A stretch of 64,000 nt of DNA from an uncultured Oscillospiraceae bacterium (lineage in GTDB: Bacteria > Bacillota > Clostridia > Oscillospirales > Ruminococcaceae). The notes beneath the pieces were generated by a model, which saw nothing but the letters and a program-made list of their open reading frames with translations, did not search any database and was not told where the DNA came from. Location of the stretch: contig CATKAZ010000114.1 in NCBI GenBank assembly GCA_949745795.1, positions 1 to 64,000 of the forward strand, written 5' to 3'. Made by a program: the position numbers and the translations under genes. This document shows positions 24,969 through 34,674 of the stretch, in pieces; position 1 is the stretch's first letter, and each line of letters opens with the position of its first letter.

Positions 24969-26492
24969 TTATATTAACGAAAGTTTTTTAAATTCTAATT
25001 CCAGAGCAGAATATATTTCTTTGTATAAAGAATAATATTTTTCGTATGCCTTAGAATTCTTTTCATTTGAATACTGAATTTTATCTGTCTTTACAACAGC
25101 TTTGCAGGCTTCAGGTACACTTCTGTATATTCCGCAGGCAACCATAGCAAGAATAGCCGAACCAAGTGCAGGTCCTTCCTTTGAATCAACAGTATTGACA
25201 TTACAATTGTAAATATCTGCAAGCATCGAACGCCACAGCTGAGATGTTCCCCCGCCTCCGCAGGCAGCCATATCAGTTATTTCAATATTCATTTCTCTGA
25301 ATACTTCAATACAGTCACGAAGTGAATAAGAAACTCCCTCCATTATTGCTCTTAGCATATGTTTCTTTGTATGGAAAGATGATAAACCGAAAAATACTCC
25401 TCTTGCATAAGGGTCCAGGTGAGGTGTTCTTTCACCCATAAGATAAGGAAGATATATAAGTTTTTCGGCTCCAATCGGAACTGATTCTGCTTCTTTATCC
25501 ATAATATAATATGCATCTTTATTAAGGAGGTCAGCTGTTTCTTTTTCAGAAGTACAAAAATTATCCCGAAACCATTTTAACGAAAGACCTGCTGCCTGAG
25601 TAACTCCCATAACGTGCCAGGAGTTAGGTATGGCCGCACAGCATGTATGCACTCTTCCTTTTGAGTCAATTACAGGGGATGAAGTATGTGCAAAGACAAC
25701 TCCCGATGTACCAATCGTTGTAAATGCTTTTCCGTCTTCATAAACACCTGTACCTAAAGCTGCTGCTGCATTGTCGCCTGCTCCGCCTGCAACAATAACA
25801 GATTCTTCAAGTCCTAGCATTTCTGCTATTTCTTTTCTAAGAGTTCCTGTTACTTGACAAGACTCATATACTTTCGGAAGCATTTCCATATCTATTTCAA
25901 GTAAATCGCATATTTTCCTGCTCCAGCATCTTTTTGAAACATTTAATAGCTGCATTCCCGAAGCATCTGAAACATCAGTTGCATATTCACCTGTTAAAAT
26001 AAATCTGAGATAATCTTTTGGAAGAAGTATATGACGGCATTTTTCATAGTTTTCAGGTTCATTATTTCTCACCCATAAAATTTTTGAGGCAGTCCAGCCT
26101 GTAAGAGCAGGGTTAGCAGTAATTTCCATAAACTTTTCATGCCCAACTATGCGATTCATCTGTTCTACTTCTGCCGAAGTTCTCTGGTCGCACCAGATAA
26201 TAGAATTTCTTATTACATTATTATCTTTATCAAGCATAACAAGTCCGTGCATCTGTCCTGATATGCCTATACCCTTGATTGCTTTTTTATCAACTCCGCT
26301 TGTGGATATAACTTTTTTCAAAGTATCAAGCATAGCATTTTTCCAGTCGATAGGATTTTGTTCTGCATAACCGTTTTGGGGCTGATAAATCGGATATTCC
26401 ATAGCAGCCGAGGAGATAATTTTACCGTTTTCATCAAAAAGAACCGTTTTTGTACTGCCCGTTCCGCAGTCAATACCTATAACATAAGCCAT
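24969..26492 (-). CDS. xylB: Xylulokinase
   Basis: An FGGY carbohydrate kinase that phosphorylates D-xylulose to the 5-phosphate for the pentose phosphate pathway. Two RNase H-like domains are visible: IDCGTGSTKTVLFDENG at the N-terminus and 'AACGGGGTSQLWRSMLADI' in the C-terminal half. 'GISGQMHGLVMLD' is typical of xylulokinases. 507 residues is normal. It follows xylA by 23 bp. Confidence 0.95.
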   Translation of the reverse strand: MAYVIGIDCGTGSTKTVLFDENGKIISSAAMEYPIYQPQNGYAEQNPIDWKNAMLDTLKKVISTSGVDKKAIKGIGISGQMHGLVMLDKDNNVIRNSIIWCDQRTSAEVEQMNRIVGHEKFMEITANPALTGWTASKILWVRNNEPENYEKCRHILLPKDYLRFILTGEYATDVSDASGMQLLNVSKRCWSRKICDLLEIDMEMLPKVYESCQVTGTLRKEIAEMLGLEESVIVAGGAGDNAAAALGTGVYEDGKAFTTIGTSGVVFAHTSSPVIDSKGRVHTCCAAIPNSWHVMGVTQAAGLSLKWFRDNFCTSEKETADLLNKDAYYIMDKEAESVPIGAEKLIYLPYLMGERTPHLDPYARGVFFGLSSFHTKKHMLRAIMEGVSYSLRDCIEVFREMNIEITDMAACGGGGTSQLWRSMLADIYNCNVNTVDSKEGPALGSAILAMVACGIYRSVPEACKAVVKTDKIQYSNEKNSKAYEKYYSLYKEIYSALELEFKKLSLI

Positions 26493-26515
26493 AAAATACT
26501 CCTCCCTTTATTGAA

Positions 26516-27841
26516 TTAAAGGCTGAACATTATATTGTTGACAATTGATTCAAGCATTTCCTGTCTGCCGCTTGATAAGCTGTCTGTTGCTTCTCCCTTT
26601 TCAAGTGCATACTTTTCAAGATCTGCCATTGACACTTTTCCATCAATAATGTCTTTACCAATTCCGCTTGTCCATGAAGAATATCTGTCTTCAACAAATT
26701 TATCTATTCTTCCGTCCTCAATCATCTTTGCTGCAATTCTTAAACCAAGTGCAAATGAATCCATACCGGCGATATAGCTGTAGAAAATATCTTCCGGTTC
26801 ATATGAACCACGTCTTGCTTTAGCATCAAAGTTCAGACCGCCGTTTGTAAATCCGCCTGCTTTAAGAACTTCATACATACAAAGCGCTGTATCATATACA
26901 TTTGTTGGGAACTGGTCTGTATCCCATCCAAGAAGCGGATCCCCCTGATTAGCGTCTATTGAACCAAATACGCCATTTTCTCTTGCTACTCTGAGTTCAT
27001 GTTGGAATGTATGCTGTGCAAGTGTTGCATGATTTGCCTCTATATTCATTTTAAAATCATTTTCAAGACCGTATTTTCTTAAAAATCCTAGTACTGTGGC
27101 TGTATCAAAATCATATTGGTGTTTTGTTGGTTCTTTTGGTTTTGGTTCAATATAGAAATCTCCATTGTAACCGATTGAACGTGCATAGTCAACAGTCATC
27201 TTCATAAGTCTTGCCATATTGTCCAGCTCGAGTCCCATATTTGTATTAAGAAGTGTTTCATAGCCTTCTCGACCGCCCCAGAAAACGTATCCCTTGCCAC
27301 CGAGTTTCACAGTTGCCTCAACTGCTTTTTTTACCTGTGCAGCTGTATATGCAAATACATCTGCTGAAGGAGATGTTGCAGCGCCATGCATATACCGTGG
27401 GTGGTCGAAGCACTTTGCAGTACCCCATAAAAGCTTTTTTGAGGAATCTTCTTTCATTCTTTCTGCGATATAATCAGTAACTGCATCAAGCTTTGCGTTA
27501 GTTTCTGCAAGTGAACCGTATTCAGGAGAAAGATCTCTGTCGTGGAAACAGAAATAATCGATTCCGAGCTTTGTCATAATTTCAAAAGCCGCATCAACCT
27601 TGGCTTTTGAACGTGCTGCACTGTCTGTTTCACCCCATGATTTGTCAGCAGTTCCACATCCAAACATATCAGTACCGTCGCCGCCCATTGTATGCCACCA
27701 TGACAAAGCAAATTTAAGCTGTTCCTTCATAGTTTTGCCACAGATAACCTCGTCAGCATTGTAGAACTTGAATGCAAGTGGATTTGTGCTGTCCTTTCCC
27801 TCATACTGAATTTTTCCTATGCTATCAAAATATTCCTTCAT
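26516..27841 (-). CDS. xylA: Xylose isomerase
   Basis: Metal-dependent TIM-barrel enzyme converting D-xylose to D-xylulose. The catalytic His is in [11 protein letters not shown], metal ligands are in '[18 protein letters not shown]' and '[17 protein letters not shown]', and '[13 protein letters not shown]' closes the site. The 441-residue length with long N-terminal extension marks the class II type of Clostridia. GGAGG lies inside the end of the GH43 gene, 2 bp upstream of the ATG region, so the two are tightly coupled. Confidence 0.97.
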   Translation of the reverse strand: MKEYFDSIGKIQYEGKDSTNPLAFKFYNADEVICGKTMKEQLKFALSWWHTMGGDGTDMFGCGTADKSWGETDSAARSKAKVDAAFEIMTKLGIDYFCFHDRDLSPEYGSLAETNAKLDAVTDYIAERMKEDSSKKLLWGTAKCFDHPRYMHGAATSPSADVFAYTAAQVKKAVEATVKLGGKGYVFWGGREGYETLLNTNMGLELDNMARLMKMTVDYARSIGYNGDFYIEPKPKEPTKHQYDFDTATVLGFLRKYGLENDFKMNIEANHATLAQHTFQHELRVARENGVFGSIDANQGDPLLGWDTDQFPTNVYDTALCMYEVLKAGGFTNGGLNFDAKARRGSYEPEDIFYSYIAGMDSFALGLRIAAKMIEDGRIDKFVEDRYSSWTSGIGKDIIDGKVSMADLEKYALEKGEATDSLSSGRQEMLESIVNNIMFSL

Positions 27842-27843
27842 TT

Positions 27844-29442
27844 TTAACCTCCGATAAAATCAAAACTTTTCATTTGTATCATATCTTTCCCATGATACAC
27901 AAAATACAATGAGTGCACTCCGTCAGTAATATTAACATCTCCGCTGAATTTATACCATTTTCCGTCACAATCATCAGGTATTGATATTCTTCCAACAGAT
28001 TCACCTTTTTCTTCTATGAGAACATCAATATATGATTCATCTTGTGCCTCTGAATTATCTTTATAATCCATACATCTCTTTATTTCAGCATCACATCTTT
28101 TATCTGTACGCTTAGGGACATCAATTCTGACTTTATTATTTTCCGTTTCTTTTCTTATTGTAACACCAAGCTTCTGCACATTTTTGAAGTCAAAATATTT
28201 ATATCCTATAAGAGTGTTATTTTGAATTTCTGCAATAAATCTTTCTTCGCCAATATTTGTAACATTAGGAAACGGAAGTGTATAAATACTGTTTGAACCA
28301 TGCGGCATATGTCCATTTGTTATATTGCAGGCAATAATTGCAGGATACTCACCTTCTGCTTTTAAAGGTCCGTTATTCAGACCGCAGCTTGTAACTTCAA
28401 CCTGTGAAATACTTCCATCAGGATTGATATATATCTTTTCAGCACAAGCCTGTCTGCTGTAATCTGATTTATGTGTCAAACGATGATAAAAAACGTACCA
28501 TTGATTATTTATTTCAATAATACTTCCGTGAGTTGTACCTGTCATATTGAGCTTTTCAGAATCAGTTCTTCCTTTATAACCAATATCACCATTTGAAACA
28601 ATTGTTCCGCCAAATACAAAATCTCTGTCGGGACAGTCGCTTGTTGCATAACAAAGTTCGTGATTAAGCCAAGAAGAATAAACAAAATAATATTTATCTC
28701 CAACTTTTCTCATTGATGATCCTTCAAAAAACGGATGCTTTTCAAAGGAAGTACCTTTTACTTTATATGGAATAATATGTTTTGCTTCTTCTTTGACAGT
28801 AATCATATCATCTTCAAGAACAACCATTGAAGGACCCATAATACTGTCAGGATATGAAAGAATTTCTTCTTTTGTTCTTCCAAACATCTCCATTTCTTCT
28901 TTTATATATTCTTCATTTTCAAAGAAATCATCCTGTTCTTCATATCCGTATTGTGTTCCATAATAAACACGGATAGTTCCGTTGTCATTTATTACAGCAG
29001 GGTCAAAACAGATATACTTCATCATCGGAGTACCATCAGGGTTTTTAACATATCCTAAAAATTTATATTCTCCTGCCGGACTGTCACTAACAGCAACACT
29101 TATCGGTCTTTGATATCCGCCATAGCCGTAGTCTCCGCCCATACAATAATATAAATAGTATTTTCCGTCATTTCCTTGAACAACATCAGGAGCAAACATA
29201 TACTTAAGATTCGGATAATGAGGATCCTGTGACGATTTGTAAATAACGCCCTCATATCTCCAATCTGATAAATCATCAACCGGCGCTGAATATGTCACAT
29301 AATCGTCCATGCAAAAAGTATATCCGCCCTCTCTGTCATGCGAACCAAAAATATATACCCTGTCTCCGAAAATATGAGGTTCTCCGTCGGGAATGTACTC
29401 ATTAAATGGAAGAAAAGGATTGTAAACTTGCTTTTCCTGCAT
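27844..29442 (-). CDS. GH43 glycoside hydrolase (xylosidase/arabinofuranosidase type)
   Basis: A five-bladed propeller hydrolase without signal peptide, so it probably acts on imported xylo- or arabinoxylo-oligosaccharides. The opening '[23 protein letters not shown]' holds the general-base Asp, 'CFDPAVIND' the middle Asp and '[21 protein letters not shown]' the acid Glu. A C-terminal beta-sandwich (about 400-530) looks like a carbohydrate-binding module. The start at 29442 has AGAAGG 7 bp upstream. Exact specificity cannot be read. It is first in the xyl operon. Confidence 0.9.
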   Translation of the reverse strand: MQEKQVYNPFLPFNEYIPDGEPHIFGDRVYIFGSHDREGGYTFCMDDYVTYSAPVDDLSDWRYEGVIYKSSQDPHYPNLKYMFAPDVVQGNDGKYYLYYCMGGDYGYGGYQRPISVAVSDSPAGEYKFLGYVKNPDGTPMMKYICFDPAVINDNGTIRVYYGTQYGYEEQDDFFENEEYIKEEMEMFGRTKEEILSYPDSIMGPSMVVLEDDMITVKEEAKHIIPYKVKGTSFEKHPFFEGSSMRKVGDKYYFVYSSWLNHELCYATSDCPDRDFVFGGTIVSNGDIGYKGRTDSEKLNMTGTTHGSIIEINNQWYVFYHRLTHKSDYSRQACAEKIYINPDGSISQVEVTSCGLNNGPLKAEGEYPAIIACNITNGHMPHGSNSIYTLPFPNVTNIGEERFIAEIQNNTLIGYKYFDFKNVQKLGVTIRKETENNKVRIDVPKRTDKRCDAEIKRCMDYKDNSEAQDESYIDVLIEEKGESVGRISIPDDCDGKWYKFSGDVNITDGVHSLYFVYHGKDMIQMKSFDFIGG

Positions 29443-29460
29443 TGTCATGCCTTCTTTCAT

Positions 29461-29882
29461 ATTTATTGATATAATTATATCAAATATTATTTCTCAATAC
29501 TAGCTAATTATTGCTTTTATTATATCAAAAATTGCATTATATATAAGACAGACTCTCATAATATTTCTGAGAGATAATAAATCGAGAACAATTCTCAATC
29601 ACCAACACAACAACGCTTGATATATCTTACCTTGTTTATCCATTTATAATAACGATTATTAATATAAAAATCAGTCGTATTCTATTTAGAATACGACTGA
29701 TTTAATTTAATTATTTATTAATATATTTGATGTTTCTGTTGTTTCGGTAGTTGCGGAGTACAAATTCTATTTGTACTCCGCTTTCTTATCCTATTCGATT
29801 ATTTTTTCGGTTTTATTATTTCTTCGTTTATGATATCTGCATAAAGGTAAAGCGTTTTTGCGTAATAGGAGAAAAAATATGT
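29461..29882. other. Intergenic region with two tandem strong hairpins
   Basis: About 420 bp between the GH43 start and the ABC permease stop. It holds a 17-bp perfect stem at 29668-29703 and a 13-bp perfect stem at 29753-29781 followed by TTTCTT on the plus strand. On the minus strand they lie downstream of the permease gene and would end that transcript. The xyl promoter is not obvious; a TATAAT within GATATAATTATATC near 29469-29482 may be its -10, with activation by AraC. No ORF seen. Confidence 0.6.
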
Positions 29883-32399
29883 TTATTGCTGCTGTTTATT
29901 CAGCTCTGAAAATACAGAAATATATTTAGACCATTCATCTGAAATTTCATCTAAATCTTCATTTGAATAAATCTTAAGATAACTGTCAAGGGTTGCAAAA
30001 CCATAAAATTTATTAAATACCTGCCAGTGATCCCACTGAACCTTTTCTTTATTATATTCGTCTAAATCAGTGGTTTCGGAAACATACGTGTTATAATCAC
30101 TTTCATAATACTCATCAAAATTTATATAATCCTCGTAAAAATTATATGAAAGTTCTTGTAAATATCGTAATTCACTGTAAAGATTGTCATTATAATCCAT
30201 TCCGTATTGTTCAATTAAATAATTAATATCATAACCATCTCTAAGTGCATTTATAAGAGAGTCCTTGGAAACTATAAATGCAGTTTCACTCAAGCTTTTA
30301 AATAAACTTTCCGCCTTATCATTAAACTCTGACGGAATAATATATAGTTTTCCGTCATAATTGACACAATAGCAATCACTTTCTTCGTAATAAGGTGCTC
30401 TTAACATACCCAACTTTATCATGCTTTCAAACTGTTCAAAATTCAGCAAACGTCCTTCTATAGTGTTTAAATATGCCGAACCAAAAGAGGCTGACGCCTC
30501 ATCCGTACCCCAGCACTTCAAAGCTTGGGGAGGATACAATGTAGCCACTAAATAATCTAAACTTGTAAATTGCGGTACAGTTAAATTATACTTTTGCAGG
30601 CACTCTATTGTATTTTTAAACGATTCCCTTACAGGAAATTCATTGTTAATATAACAATATACGTTATCAGTAAGCATCTGCTCAGCATTCATACTACTAT
30701 AATCTTTCCCATAAGCTTCACAGATTTCTCTCGCCTGAGATTTACTGATTTTATTTTCTTCAGCATCGGTATTGAAAATATTTGTAATATTAATTTTATA
30801 TATAACTTCCATTTTATTGTTTACATACTGATGATGGATCAACTCATTCATAATACATTTTTCCAGAAAAGCGCCCATTTGAGGAGTTGAATCAAGAATC
30901 AACAATTTTTTTATTTCCTCAAAAGTCAGTATATAGTACCTAGTTACTGTTGAGCCTGTTTTAAGTTTATATGTAAAGTTCACTGAATAACGAGGGTAAT
31001 CTGCCTTTGGTGTACCGTCATAATAAACATCAGAATCAAGATAATCCTCATAATAATAATCATTACTAAATAATGCTTCATCAAATTCTCCGCTGTAATA
31101 CAAGTCAAGAACATCCTCATGAACCTCAATGATTCTTTCAATAACTTCTTTTTGAGTATAAATTCTGTTATATTTTTTATTATAATAATCTACGTTGGTT
31201 CCACTAACTACACTTTTATCAAATCCCTGATAACTTACACTGACGCTTTTTACAGAGTTTAAGGAAGGGATACGGCTTTCTACACCAAAACCTTTAGTTC
31301 CCACTGCAATAATACACACTATTAAAATAGAAACCATGGTAATTGCATAACGAATAAATGACTTGTAAATTTTCTTAAAACCTCTGTTAGTAATAACCTC
31401 AAAAATAAGATAAACGATAAGTGAAAATACAATAACCGGAATAATAGTAGTAATATCATACCTTGCAATAAGAGAAATGGCCATTAAAACAGAGGTTATA
31501 ACAAGATAATAAAGAAACTTGTAAACATAAGGCTTAGAAACATCTTCTGCTTTTCTTTTCATATACAAAAACATAGAAAATAAAAATACAGCTGCTGTAA
31601 ACAGTAAAAAGAAAACTATCCATTTACCGTAAACACCTGCCGGAAGACAGCCTGATACATCTAAATAAAGGAAATCATTTGTAGCAAGAAGGAATATTAG
31701 ATAAATTCCGGCGCCTATAGGGCTTGTATATCCTAAAACAGGAAGAATAGTATCAAAAATCGAAATGCCGTAAAGATCGGCAAAAAACATTGTTGCTATA
31801 ACTGCAATAAGTCCCGGTATCAGTATATTTATAATAAGAATATTTATTATACTTTCAAATAATGTTCCGCAGCAGTTTAAAACAAATATAGTTAAAGTAT
31901 ATAAAAGGGTCATAATAAGAAGTCCGGCAAATTCACCCTGAATAATCAAAGCTATAAAAGAACCGTCTTCAAGTAATCCGGACATTTTTTCTACACATAC
32001 TCCGGAAGCCAGTAAAATTGCAATTGATAAAATGCCGGCAACAATATACGGAACCAAGTATACTGCAAGTCCCGAAAGATAATCACTTAAAAATTTATAT
32101 TTACGCTTAATAGGAAGTGAATAAATCATATCCACCTGTGATTTTTTATAAAGATAGCTGAAATTATTAACAGCAATAATGATACCGCAAATTATAGATA
32201 CACCTATACAAAATAAAGAGATCAGCGTAAAAAATCCCAAACTCATCATACTTATACTTCCGGTATTGTCTGAATCATATATTGAAGCAGCAGTCAATGT
32301 AACTGACAGCATAGGCAATCCCAACAGCTGTAAAATACTGATTATAATCAATATTTTTTTATTTTGTTTAAGGCTGAGCATAAAATTTTTCCAAAACAT
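29883..32399 (-). CDS. ABC transporter permease with large C-terminal domain
   Basis: An ABC-2-like membrane protein of about 838 residues. The first 360 residues hold about ten hydrophobic helices; the rest (about 390-838) is a hydrophilic, Tyr/Asp-rich region after a further helix and is probably extracytoplasmic. I choose the start at MFWKNFMLSLKQNK (32399), 1 bp after the ATPase stop; a start at 32435 overlapping the ATPase is possible. Genes of this type, with a YtrA-like regulator and an ATPase, are often linked to antibiotic or envelope stress, but the substrate here is unknown. Confidence 0.85.
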   Translation of the reverse strand: MFWKNFMLSLKQNKKILIIISILQLLGLPMLSVTLTAASIYDSDNTGSISMMSLGFFTLISLFCIGVSIICGIIIAVNNFSYLYKKSQVDMIYSLPIKRKYKFLSDYLSGLAVYLVPYIVAGILSIAILLASGVCVEKMSGLLEDGSFIALIIQGEFAGLLIMTLLYTLTIFVLNCCGTLFESIINILIINILIPGLIAVIATMFFADLYGISIFDTILPVLGYTSPIGAGIYLIFLLATNDFLYLDVSGCLPAGVYGKWIVFFLLFTAAVFLFSMFLYMKRKAEDVSKPYVYKFLYYLVITSVLMAISLIARYDITTIIPVIVFSLIVYLIFEVITNRGFKKIYKSFIRYAITMVSILIVCIIAVGTKGFGVESRIPSLNSVKSVSVSYQGFDKSVVSGTNVDYYNKKYNRIYTQKEVIERIIEVHEDVLDLYYSGEFDEALFSNDYYYEDYLDSDVYYDGTPKADYPRYSVNFTYKLKTGSTVTRYYILTFEEIKKLLILDSTPQMGAFLEKCIMNELIHHQYVNNKMEVIYKINITNIFNTDAEENKISKSQAREICEAYGKDYSSMNAEQMLTDNVYCYINNEFPVRESFKNTIECLQKYNLTVPQFTSLDYLVATLYPPQALKCWGTDEASASFGSAYLNTIEGRLLNFEQFESMIKLGMLRAPYYEESDCYCVNYDGKLYIIPSEFNDKAESLFKSLSETAFIVSKDSLINALRDGYDINYLIEQYGMDYNDNLYSELRYLQELSYNFYEDYINFDEYYESDYNTYVSETTDLDEYNKEKVQWDHWQVFNKFYGFATLDSYLKIYSNEDLDEISDEWSKYISVFSELNKQQQ

Positions 32400-32400
32400 A

Positions 32401-33336
32401 CTATCTGTTCTCTGTTTCAATGGCATTATAGTCATAACCCAGCACCTCCATTTCGTAAATAAATATTTCTTCCAGGGACAGCGGAATTATATCAAGAACT
32501 ATAGGGTTTTTAGGTTCAAGCTTCTTTTTTATTTCCTCTACCTCTCCCCTGGCTATCAAATAATAAACGCTTTGATTTTTCTCGTAATGCAGAATTTCGA
32601 CTCCTGTTCCGGCAAGCTCTTCCTTTGAATAATACTGCGGCATATCCGGATCAGCAGATCTAAATACTGCCTGAATTTTATGTATATTCCCCTTAACACT
32701 GTCAAGATCCCTGGAAAAAATAATTTTTCCCTGATGCAGCAATGCCACACTTTCACAGACCTCATTTATTTCTTTCAGATTATGGGAGGAAATAATTGTA
32801 GTCAAATTTCTGTCGATCATAGCGTCCACAAGCATTCTCTTTACAATAATTCTCATAGTTGGATCAAGACCGTCAAAAGCTTCATCAAGCAGCAGATAGT
32901 CAGTCTGACATGCCAAAGCTGTAATTACAACTGCCTGACGTTTCATTCCCTTTGAAAAAGCGTTAAGCTTTTTCTTAAACGGAAGATTTATAGTACTTCT
33001 AAGTTTTTCAAAAAGCTCCTCCGAAAATTTTGGATAAAAGCTTTTGTAATAATTTTTCAGTTCCTCCAATGTAAAGGATGTAAACTGAATAGTTTCGTCA
33101 TTTATAAAAAATATTCTCTTTTTGACCTCAGGATTATCAAATACAGCTTCTCCGTCAATCCAGACTTCTCCTGCTTCCTGTTTGTAAATACCGGCAAGTA
33201 ATCTCAGTATAGTAGATTTGCCCGCACCGTTAGATCCCAGCAAACCAAACGCCGTTCCTTGAGGAATAGTAAGGTCAATACCGTCAAGAACCTGAAAATC
33301 ATCAAATTTCTTGACAACGCCTTTTAATTCTATCAT
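32401..33336 (-). CDS. ABC transporter ATP-binding protein
   Basis: A 311-residue ATPase with Walker A GSNGAGKST (34-42), signature FSKGMKRQ (127-134), Walker B YLLLDEAFDGLD (147-158) and the switch His in SSHNLKE. The C-terminal 90 residues form an extra domain typical of drug-exporter ATPases. Its ATG overlaps the GntR stop by 4 bp (ATGA), and the permease follows directly, so the three form one operon. Confidence 0.95.
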   Translation of the reverse strand: MIELKGVVKKFDDFQVLDGIDLTIPQGTAFGLLGSNGAGKSTILRLLAGIYKQEAGEVWIDGEAVFDNPEVKKRIFFINDETIQFTSFTLEELKNYYKSFYPKFSEELFEKLRSTINLPFKKKLNAFSKGMKRQAVVITALACQTDYLLLDEAFDGLDPTMRIIVKRMLVDAMIDRNLTTIISSHNLKEINEVCESVALLHQGKIIFSRDLDSVKGNIHKIQAVFRSADPDMPQYYSKEELAGTGVEILHYEKNQSVYYLIARGEVEEIKKKLEPKNPIVLDIIPLSLEEIFIYEMEVLGYDYNAIETENR

Positions 33337-33686
33337 ATTTCCACCCCATCTATTCTATTTTTAAGTTCATCTTTTGTAATACCGATTTTAACAGCCTCAT
33401 TGACCGAATTGTCAAAATCTTCTAAAATATAGTCCTTAACGGAAGAATCGCAAATCTTTGCTATAAAGCTGCCTCTTCCCGAAACAGAATATATAATCTT
33501 ATTTCTTTCAAGTTCTTGATATGCTTTAGCAACTGTATTAGGATTTACACCGATTTCCTTTGCCAAACTTCTTACGCTTGGCAGCTGTTCATTTTCTTTT
33601 AATACTCCTTTAATTATCAGCTCAATGGTTTTTTTGTAAAGCTGTTCATAAATCGGCATTCTACTTTGCAGGTCAAGATCAAACAT
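33333..33686 (-). CDS. GntR-family (YtrA subfamily) regulator
   Basis: A short GntR protein of about 117 residues: winged helix 'PIYEQLYKKTIELIIKGVLKENEQLPSVRSLAKEIGVNPNTVAKAYQELE' pattern over the first 75 residues and a short tail instead of an effector domain, as in YtrA. It probably autoregulates the ABC operon. Start choice between 33686 and 33704 is uncertain, because GAAAGGA is too near the latter and rather far from the former. Confidence 0.88.
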   Translation of the reverse strand: MFDLDLQSRMPIYEQLYKKTIELIIKGVLKENEQLPSVRSLAKEIGVNPNTVAKAYQELERNKIIYSVSGRGSFIAKICDSSVKDYILEDFDNSVNEAVKIGITKDELKNRIDGVEI

Positions 33687-33708
33687 ATATATGACCATTC
33701 CTTTCACT

Positions 33709-33730
33709 ACGTTCACTGTTTCAGTAACGT
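33709..33730. promoter_or_regulatory. Candidate operator before the GntR-ABC operon
   Basis: ACGTT and AACGT arms enclose CACTG-TTT-CAGT, giving an inverted repeat about 22 bp long just upstream of the GntR ribosome site. Autoregulation by the GntR protein is inferred. Confidence 0.4.
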
Positions 33731-33794
33731 TTTTAATTATTTCATATGAAAAAAATAAAACAGAGAATTCTCAGATTATGCCCTGTTCCAACTT

Positions 33795-34595
33795 TTACTT
33801 TACTTCTGCTTTATAATATTTATAGTTTATATTTACCGCTACAGCATCTGTCACGCTAATGCCGGATATTTCATAAATATCTTTATAAAACCAAGAATCT
33901 CGTTTCTGACTATTTTCACCAAACCAATCAATACTATTTAATTCATCCGTAGATAGTGACTTTTTCGTGTCTGAATCAAAAGTGATTTGTTCTGCAATAA
34001 CAGTAAGATAGTTTCCCAGTTCACTATCCGATACGGTTTCCGAAGTAACTTGATAAATGACACCATCACAAATTAATTGAGTTGCATTATCAGGATTTAT
34101 TTTAAATTGATTGCTTAGTGAATCTTGTTTTAATGATGTAAAATCAAATATTGTATCTTGAGTTGTGATTTTTTCAGTAGGAATGGCTTTATGATGATCG
34201 TTATTAACATCTACTATCAGGTAATCAGAATCATCTGAAGCAGTGTACACGTTTAAAAAACTAATAACGATGGCATTATCGTCTATACCTTCCCTGAAAT
34301 CAAAAATTGATTTATCCATATCATTTTGCTCCAGTATTTTTCCGTCTTCATTTACTGCTGCAACTTTACGGATATAACCAACCCACTCTCCTATACTTTC
34401 GTTATAATAAGTATCTTCTAATATTGTATAGCTGTCGGACATAAAAGTAAATTGCGTTACATTATCTGTATTTAGTACACATTCCTCTTTATCACTAAAG
34501 TTTTCTTCAATTTTATCTTGAATTATTCCACAACCTGTTAACGTAATACAGAACATCATTAAAAAAAATATTGTAAAATATTTTTTAAAGTTCAT
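33795..34595 (-). CDS. Lipoprotein of unknown function
   Basis: A 266-residue protein with a lipoprotein signal: basic N-terminus, hydrophobic helix and lipobox LTGC (Cys22). The mature part is acidic with a beta-rich character and many Asp/Ser; no family recognised. GGAGG precedes the ATG. It has its own consensus promoter and a 22-bp dyad in its leader, so it appears to be separately controlled rather than part of the ABC operon. Confidence 0.8.
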   Translation of the reverse strand: MNFKKYFTIFFLMMFCITLTGCGIIQDKIEENFSDKEECVLNTDNVTQFTFMSDSYTILEDTYYNESIGEWVGYIRKVAAVNEDGKILEQNDMDKSIFDFREGIDDNAIVISFLNVYTASDDSDYLIVDVNNDHHKAIPTEKITTQDTIFDFTSLKQDSLSNQFKINPDNATQLICDGVIYQVTSETVSDSELGNYLTVIAEQITFDSDTKKSLSTDELNSIDWFGENSQKRDSWFYKDIYEISGISVTDAVAVNINYKYYKAEVK

Positions 34596-34612
34596 AATTA
34601 TTTCCTCCTGTT

Positions 34613-34634
34613 TTTGAGCGGTGTACCGTTCAAA
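34613..34634. promoter_or_regulatory. TetR-type dyad operator in the lipoprotein leader
   Basis: A 22-bp near-perfect dyad, TTTGARCGGTRYACCGYTCAAA in consensus form (18 of 22 symmetric). The CGGT-N2-ACCG core is typical of TetR-family operators. It starts a few bases downstream of the expected transcription start, a repression position. No TetR gene is in the window. Confidence 0.6.
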
Positions 34635-34645
34635 CTAATACAGTT

Positions 34646-34674
34646 AGTATACACTAAATTTTATATTTTGTCAA
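34646..34674 (-). promoter_or_regulatory. Lipoprotein gene promoter
   Basis: TTGACA (34669-34674) - 17 bp - TATACT (34646-34651) on the minus strand. The -35 overlaps the last codons of pdxR. Confidence 0.8.

Noticed and set aside
29841..29866. A catabolite (cre) site near AAAGCGTTTTTGCG
   Set aside because: It fails several conserved cre positions and lies downstream of the permease gene rather than at a promoter.
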